Positions 58,560-64,000 of a stretch of 64,000 nt of DNA are shown in pieces. The DNA comes from Takakia lepidozioides (lineage: Eukaryota > Streptophyta > Takakiopsida > Takakiales > Takakiaceae). Positions within the stretch are counted from its first letter, which is position 1. The number at the start of each line of letters is the position of its first letter. The translations under genes were made by a program, and so were the position numbers. Below the pieces are notes generated by a model. The model saw nothing but the letters and a program-made list of their open reading frames with translations, did not search any database and was not told where the DNA came from. The stretch is from contig CM060734.1 in the NCBI GenBank assembly GCA_030704615.1, positions 53,212,042-53,276,041 of the forward strand, given 5' to 3'.

Positions 58560-59620
58560 TCAATTGTCAAGGTTTCGTGCACTTCTTGGCCATGTGCCCG
58601 GGCTCCCCGCAATTGAAACACACTCCATCAAAGGTCGCCTTCTGTCCGCCATAAGCCGCTCCATCCGCTTTTCCTTTCGAAGCACTGGGTGCCGCCTTGA
58701 CGTGTGAAGGCCCTCCCTTCGATTTCCACGTGCCATTGTCGCCGCGTGGCCTATCCCACTTCTTTTCCGGTTGGAAGGAGTCACCTTCCCGCCGGGTCTT
58801 CTTGTGGTTCAGCTCCGTACGGCCTTGTCTCTCACCCTTAGGGACATCCGAAGAAACATTCAGCCCTCTCAATTGCCTCGTCGTTCAAAGTCTTGGGTGG
58901 CTCTCCTCCAACTTCCGCCTGGCCCATGGGCCAGTCCCGCCACAAAGTTGAAGACCATTTCTGGTTCTGCCATGTCCGCGACTTCAAGCAACCGCACATT
59001 GAAAGCTTGGACAACCCCCGAATGTCATCTGTTTGCTTCAAATTCCTCATCTTGTCCCGGGCAAGCCAGGATGCGTTGAGGGGCACAAATTGTCTCTCAC
59101 AATTCTTGAACCACTCCAGTTCAAGGTTTCCGGGCTTGGACCTCGGTCGTGAAGGCGTTTTCTTGCCACCATTGTTGAGCATAGCCCCTCAAATAGGTGG
59201 GAGCCACTTCCACCCGATCCTCGTCACTCAACTTGGCCGCCCGAGGAGGAATACTGCTCTGCTCTAGGAGCCAGGTGTTGAGTGCCTTCCGATTTCAGAA
59301 GCCCTCGAAGGTGCCGGGTTCCTTAGGCTTCACCTTAAACTTTGCCTTAGGTGGAAGTGGTATTAGCCGCTTCAACACGTCTCTCAACGTCCCGCCAAAC
59401 TGCGCCAACTAACCCTTCCCAAAAGGCTGCCGGCATGGAGGCAGGCACTCTTGGTTTGTCGGAGCTCTCAAGGATTCCTCGGGCTCCGACTCCTCGGATT
59501 TCTCCCGCTCTTGAGCGGCCTCGTTTTCGGAAACATGCATCGCTTCCTCAAACGGCCGCCTCAGTGACACGTCGCCCCCATCGGGCTCACCAGGATCATC
59601 ATCTTTTGGGCCATTCCGCT
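58560..59620 (-). pseudogene. gag of Ty3-B
   Basis: Pieces in several frames (59786-59409, 59182-58838, 58872-58567) match the Ty3-A Gag. They end in the intact CCHC knuckle [14 protein letters not shown], where Ty3-A has Trp in place of the second Cys. The start codon is deleted. Confidence 0.85.
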
Positions 59621-59630
59621 TTCGAAACTT

Positions 59631-60276
59631 GGAGCTTCGGCTGCTCACCGGGGCATAACGGTCCCCCCTTGTTCTCCCAAAGAACCCTCCACCGATTTGG
59701 AACCAGCGGGAATTCCCTTTGGTAGGTTGGCAGTCCGGAACAGCTCCCCACTCTTTGGTCGCTTTCCGGCTCGCTCGCTTACTCACTAGTTTTTGGTCAC
59801 CAACGGGCTTGCACCATTCTCGGGGTTACTACTCCCTATATATACTTCTGTAGCTGTCTGCGGGGGTTTCACAACCAGCCATGCAATGTTATGGCGAACC
59901 ACCACGAAAACCCTCGACTCCCGGTGATGAGTCGCGGTGAGTCTTGGCCCACTCACCACGGCCCCTATGGACCGTGATGAGTCCCAAGACTCCCCACGAC
60001 TCCCACCACGAGGTCTCCGCCCCCATGGTGAGTCCTATGCCACCCCCACTAAGTCCCGCTAAGCTACCACCACCCCTTGTGGAGCCACTTGTGGAGCCAC
60101 CCCCACCGCAACCCGGTGTGCGGGGCTCCACCTAGTAAGCGCCTCCGCTTCCCTGAGTGCCTTGGGCACTCAAGGGTGCTTCAGCCCCCTCATACCTATC
60201 GCTGCCGCTGCCCCCACCACAGGGGCAGCCCCTCATGTGTCCCGACCCCCTGCCCTCAATGCAAAGGGCCGCGACA
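59631..60276 (-). repeat. 5' LTR of Ty3-B (inner end deleted)
   Basis: Matches 4549-5173 of the Ty3-A LTR; the outer end CGCGACA lies at 60270-60276. The inner ~95 bp are missing together with the PBS. Confidence 0.88.
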
Positions 60277-60711
60277 TATACCTTCTGACTGCATATCGTT
60301 GGCAGTTATTGCGCAAAGGCCAGGGGCCGCATTCCGGAGACAAGGTTCATTAACACTCTGACTGGATTTTTGGGAGAGTGGGCGCCTCGGATTCGTGAAT
60401 AGGCTTCGTAAATCGGAAAAATTGGACTTGCATTCCTTCCCCTCGCTGCATCCCCCCTTCTCCCAGGGCGCTTGCCTGAACGCCGTCCTGGCAGTCTTGT
60501 GTGCATATCTCTTGGACACCGCTCGGAGCTGGCTGGGCTGGACTAGAGCAAGTTCGCAATTAAATCCGTTACATGCCTTCCCGCAGACGTCGACGGTAAT
60601 ATGTTCTTTGAGTTCCCTCCTCGAACGGACTATTCGAGGGCGTCCGGAATGTTGTCAGATATGGATAGGAAACATGACGGTCATCCTTGATGCGTCACCA
60701 AAACCACCAGC
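60277..60711. other. Flank between Ty3-B and the MULE-like relic
   Basis: No recognisable family. An open frame on plus (60395-60709) may be the decayed N-terminal part of the downstream transposase, but no motif supports this. Confidence 0.3.
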
Positions 60712-62383
60712 ATGAAGATGCTCGATGGTGTGTGGGTGCGCTACGTTGTTTGTGCGGGCGCGTTGCGGTGTTTCTCCCCAACTTGCTTCCACTTTAAATC
60801 CAGAGGTCACAGGAATGAGACGGATGGGACAGGCACAACTCATCAACCATTTCGAGCTCAGGAGAAGGTTCCAAACTCCACATTTAAGTGTGCGCATTGC
60901 AAAGAACCACCGCTTTGCAGGTCTGTTTGTAATGTCAAGCAGTTCTATGTGTTGCACCGTTTCCTTGACCTCACATGAGCTTGCATACACGTTGGTTCCC
61001 ATTGTCACAAATTCGCGAGGGGAAACTCGCGGGAGGCTGCCCACGAGGCAGAGCAGCTCGTTTAGGAGGAGGTCAAGTTGAGACCTAGTGCCAAACCCAA
61101 ACAGATACTGCTGCAGGGTGCCCATAAGATGGCATTGGCCAGAATTATGTCTGAAGACGGCTCCGACAGAGTTCCTCTCGATGAGAAGAAAATGGAGGCA
61201 TTGCTGGAGTCAGTGTCCTACGTCTGTTCACCAAATGTCCAAAACCACATTGTCTCCTGCAAATAGAAAATTGGGCGTGGCTCGGATATGCACTCCATTC
61301 TGGAGGTGAAGCGACGATGTGGATATGACTACATTCATGGGAGTAGGTTTCCAGGACAAGGGACTGAGGCAGATCGTTGTTTCGTATTCAAAATGTCCAT
61401 GTGTGGGCCTGGCAGCGGCGTTGAACTGGTTGACCGGAGGACGAGTAGGGACTTGTCAAACAGTTGGGTCATGTTCGACCATATCAAGCGAATTACAAAT
61501 CACCAGTGGGTGACAATGGGTGCACATGTCTACGACACCCACTGCAGGATGCTAATGACAATTGCTATTTGTGAGATGAAAGGAGAGGACACACAATCGA
61601 AGATGCTTCTTTGGCAGGGAATAAACGAACAGATGGCCAGGGCGGGATTGCCCCCTCCCAATTTCTGTGGTTTCATGGCGGACAACACACACACAAATTG
61701 GGCTGCCATCCAAAGGGTATATGGGGAAGACCCCAATGTTCCGACGGAAGGCAAGGAGAGATCTTGTGGGTTCCATTTTCTACAGAGCTTGTCGCAGTAC
61801 ACAACTAGGCTCATGGCGCCAGATTTCAGAGAGGAGCACCGCGTGCTCCCACCTTGGATGATGCAGAGACACAGTTTGCATGTAAACAGGCTTGGTGGAC
61901 AACGTCAGGTGCTGTAAAGAAATCAGACGAGGGAGCAATGGTCAGTTGGCTAGCATGGTGGCATTATTGTTTCCTCTAGTTTGGTGACTATATGCGGGAG
62001 GTGAGTTGGACGAATTCGTGTCCCGTTGAATATTATGCTAGTCTTTACTTGTAACTTGCTTATAACCTCAGCATGTGCATGTGCAGGAAATGTGTCTCGA
62101 CTCCGACACCGACATGCCGACAACAAACATGGCCGAATCAGTACATTCTTCCTGGCGTGCCTCCTCTGTGGCGCATCTGGTGGACATCCTCACTGCCACA
62201 ACGGAGGACATTGTGAGGTCAATTATGCAGCAATGCAGGTACAACGAGTTCTTGAAAGGGAAACAGTGGGGCTTGGGGCTGGAAAGGCAGGAAATGCTGA
62301 TGCGGACTGCCTCCAGATCAAAGAATCCTCAGAAGTGGGCGGCAGCCTTGCGAGAGGGCCTTCGGGACACGCCATTGCTTTGA
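60712..62383 (+). pseudogene. MULE-like transposase, N-terminal and catalytic parts
   Basis: One reading frame (60712-61914) crosses three in-frame stops near 60976, 61072 and 61264, then shifts near 61890 and runs on to 62383. It has a Cys-rich segment (FKCAHCKEPPLCRSVCNVKQ, then ACIHVGSH). The catalytic-type part carries SWVMFDHIKRITNHQW, GFMADNTHTNWAAIQRVYG and CGFHFLQSL. The final part reads WWTTSGAVKKSD, TNMAESVHSSW and WRASSVAHLVD. The layout recalls large DDE transposases common in bryophyte and lycophyte genomes. The MULE assignment leans on the SWIM-like end at 63210-63507. Confidence 0.55.
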
Positions 62384-63209
62384 AGAGGCCAACGCTTGGA
62401 AGGAGATGTTCACACCCGTCCAGTGAGACGAAGACTTGACGAGGCACCTAGCGGAGAAGAGGATTCATGGCGAGCTGACAAGAATATTCACACGCTCCCT
62501 TGTGATCCCCTGATGTTGCCTGAGGAGGTCTCATCGAGCACCGCAAAGTCCTACACGTTCAAGATCGTCATCTCCTTTGAGCACAGGGCACGTGTCCGAG
62601 GAACATAACGAGCCATCTGTAGTAACACAGTCCAACATACCCATTGTGGAGACAAGAGTGTCGGAGTCACAGTGGAGAATTGCAAGGACATTGCCGGCAT
62701 TTCGAGGGAAGTGATGCGCCATCCGGGTGGATACGAGAGCACGCTGTGGTGAGATGATTCGGAGGAACCCACACGGTGTTGTACCTGCACCTTGTTTCAG
62801 CGACAGATTTTTGACTCCCACATTTTCTCACGCCACAAACGCAGACGTTTTGGTTATGTAGGCACGACATAATGACCTGTGTATTTGGCAAGCCCAAGTA
62901 CGGGATTCAAGGAATGCCGGAGCCTCCGGGCGTCTGGCCTGTTGCACCGGGTTGCAACCTCTCTCAGAATGAGGCGGATGCTCTTTCTGCAGCAGGATTT
63001 TGAATGGTGCAATGCACAGACGTCCCGGCCCACTCATTTCCAGTTCCTCAGACCCAGCCATTGCAGACTGCTCGGTCCAGTAGAGACGGATTGGACAATT
63101 CTGCACATCCCACAATGCGATTCGGAAGAGTGAAGAGACGACACCCTCCCAACAAGTTGAATGAGACTCGGATTGTTAATGCTCTTGGGATGGCTTGCAC
63201 TATTTAGAG
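62384..63209 (+). other. Linker of the MULE-like relic
   Basis: Coding-looking pieces in several frames without recognised motifs, between the catalytic part and the SWIM-like domain. Presumably decayed transposase linker. Confidence 0.3.
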
Positions 63210-63507
63210 CTCCGTGGACGTACCCCCACCCGGCCTTGGGCGTGTTTATCGGATGGCAACGGCCGGCTCAGCTGTACGTGACAACGTATACACAATTACG
63301 ATTGGAGTGGAGCCGACTTACAATTGTACGGACTTCTCGTTGATGGAAGCAAAGAAGGGGTCAAAGTATTATCCGTGCAAGCATCTGTATTACATTTACC
63401 TGAAGAGGTTGAGGATGAACTTGACTATTGATGACTTTATTCATGCACCAGCGTTGAGCGTGAACGAGTTGCACAAACTCCTCCACCGGGATTCCAGAAA
63501 TCATTGA
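63210..63507 (+). pseudogene. SWIM-like C-terminal domain of the MULE-like relic
   Basis: A frame to TGA at 63505 reads NVYTITIGVEPTYNCTDFSL, then AKKGSKYYPCKHLYYIYLKR. The Cys...Cys-Lys-His pattern fits a degenerate SWIM zinc finger (CxCx(n)CxH); Asp stands between the expected metal ligands. SWIM domains end many MULE transposases. Confidence 0.55.
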
Positions 63508-64000
63508 TGGGGCAAAGGGAATCCACCATATGGATATTTGCAATTGCATTTTGATGCATTAGCCTTGCAGTGTAATGAAATGCATCCCAAAACTCCTGGA
63601 ACGAGACAGACAATATTAAAGTGATGTCTTTTAAATACTATGGACTGCTGGATATCCGTTGACGTCCAGTGGCAATTCAATGTCGAAACAGAATCAATAC
63701 AAAGATGGCGGCAGGAAAAATTGGCAAATCTTCCAGAAACCTGAGTTCCAACAGTTGCAGTTGTGGGGGTCATTTCTGGAAAAATGGCGCCGAATTTCCC
63801 TATTTTGGGCCGAAAACTGGCTAAATCCAACGATGTCTGGAAAAATGGCTCCGAATTTCCAATTACATAGCCCAGAACTGCCCAACAGCTGTGTAATCCC
63901 CGGCACCATGTACCGAAATTCGGCGCCACATTTCCAAATTTTGGGCTTACACTTCAATCATGTTGGGACCTATAACCGTGAAATTCGGCACCATTTTTCG
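63508..64000. repeat. Repeated ATGGCGCCGAATTTC motif in both orientations
   Basis: AAAATGGCGCCGAATTTCC at 63781-63799, a near copy at 63842-63860, and inverted copies at 63915-63930 and 63980-63998. This looks like subterminal repeats of a transposon whose end lies at or beyond the window edge. No coding sequence is supported. Confidence 0.6.

Larger units (their letters stand above)
54021..60276 (-). mobile_element. Ty3-B: nearly complete, decayed chromovirus
   Basis: Sister of Ty3-A. On minus: 5' LTR (60276-59631), gag, zinc knuckle, protease, RT, RNase H, integrase, chromodomain, 3' region and the first ~150 bp of a 3' LTR (54172-54021). A deletion of about 170 bp relative to Ty3-A (4378-4548) removed the gag start codon, the PBS and the inner LTR end. 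Frameshifts break gag and pol. Because the 3' LTR is cut, no target duplication can be read. Confidence 0.9.

Overview
The window is nuclear DNA of a land plant, most likely one without seeds (moss, lycophyte or fern grade). The evidence is a LEUNIG/LEUNIG_HOMOLOG co-repressor gene with LisH, poly-Q and WD40 parts, a plant-type O-fucosyltransferase gene, decayed PLS-class PPR genes, and plant-type chromovirus, hAT and LINE elements. Introns are short (about 70-1200 bp), but most of the window is transposon sequence. The species cannot be named from sequence alone.

Layout. 1-767: decayed PPR gene. 1669-5173: truncated Ty3/gypsy element on the minus strand (Ty3-A: LTR, PBS, gag, protease, RT), abutting an RT-associated fragment at 5174-5655. 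6400-10939: intact six-exon O-fucosyltransferase-like gene (+). 12262-18993: LEUNIG-like gene (-), 18 exons, convergent with the previous gene. 19583-20679: small hAT element (hAT-1) upstream of LEUNIG with a perfect 8-bp duplication. 20807-20875: start of a possible host ORF, cut by two hAT elements inserted side by side. hAT-2 (20876-26265) holds a frameshifted transposase and a PPR gene fragment. hAT-3 (26274-40726) is swollen by nested insertions. GTTTAGAC occurs before, between and after the two, so they used the same target. Inside hAT-3 lie a 5'-truncated LINE, a 71-bp poly-T insertion, a tRNA-derived SINE-like unit and an 11-kb Ty3 element (Ty3-M).

Ty3-M (29083-40152) is the most striking object. 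Between its protease and reverse transcriptase it carries a C5 DNA-methyltransferase-like region of DNMT3 type, and its integrase ends in a PHD finger. It is decayed by stop codons, and the four that can be checked against a second copy are C-to-T or G-to-A transitions.

40735-43418 is mostly unassigned and holds two apparent last exons of a host gene on the minus strand (43017-43272). A second copy of the Ty3-M family (Ty3-M2, 43419-49599) follows. It is interrupted by a 1.5-kb coding insert and cut off by another chromovirus (Ty3-C, 49600-52770). After a low-complexity spacer containing bZIP-type sites comes a nearly complete but frameshifted chromovirus (Ty3-B, 54021-60276), sister to Ty3-A. 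The window ends with a decayed MULE-like transposase with a SWIM-like C-terminus (about 60712-63507).

Only the O-fucosyltransferase and LEUNIG-like genes look functional. Everything else is mobile DNA, decayed host fragments or spacer.
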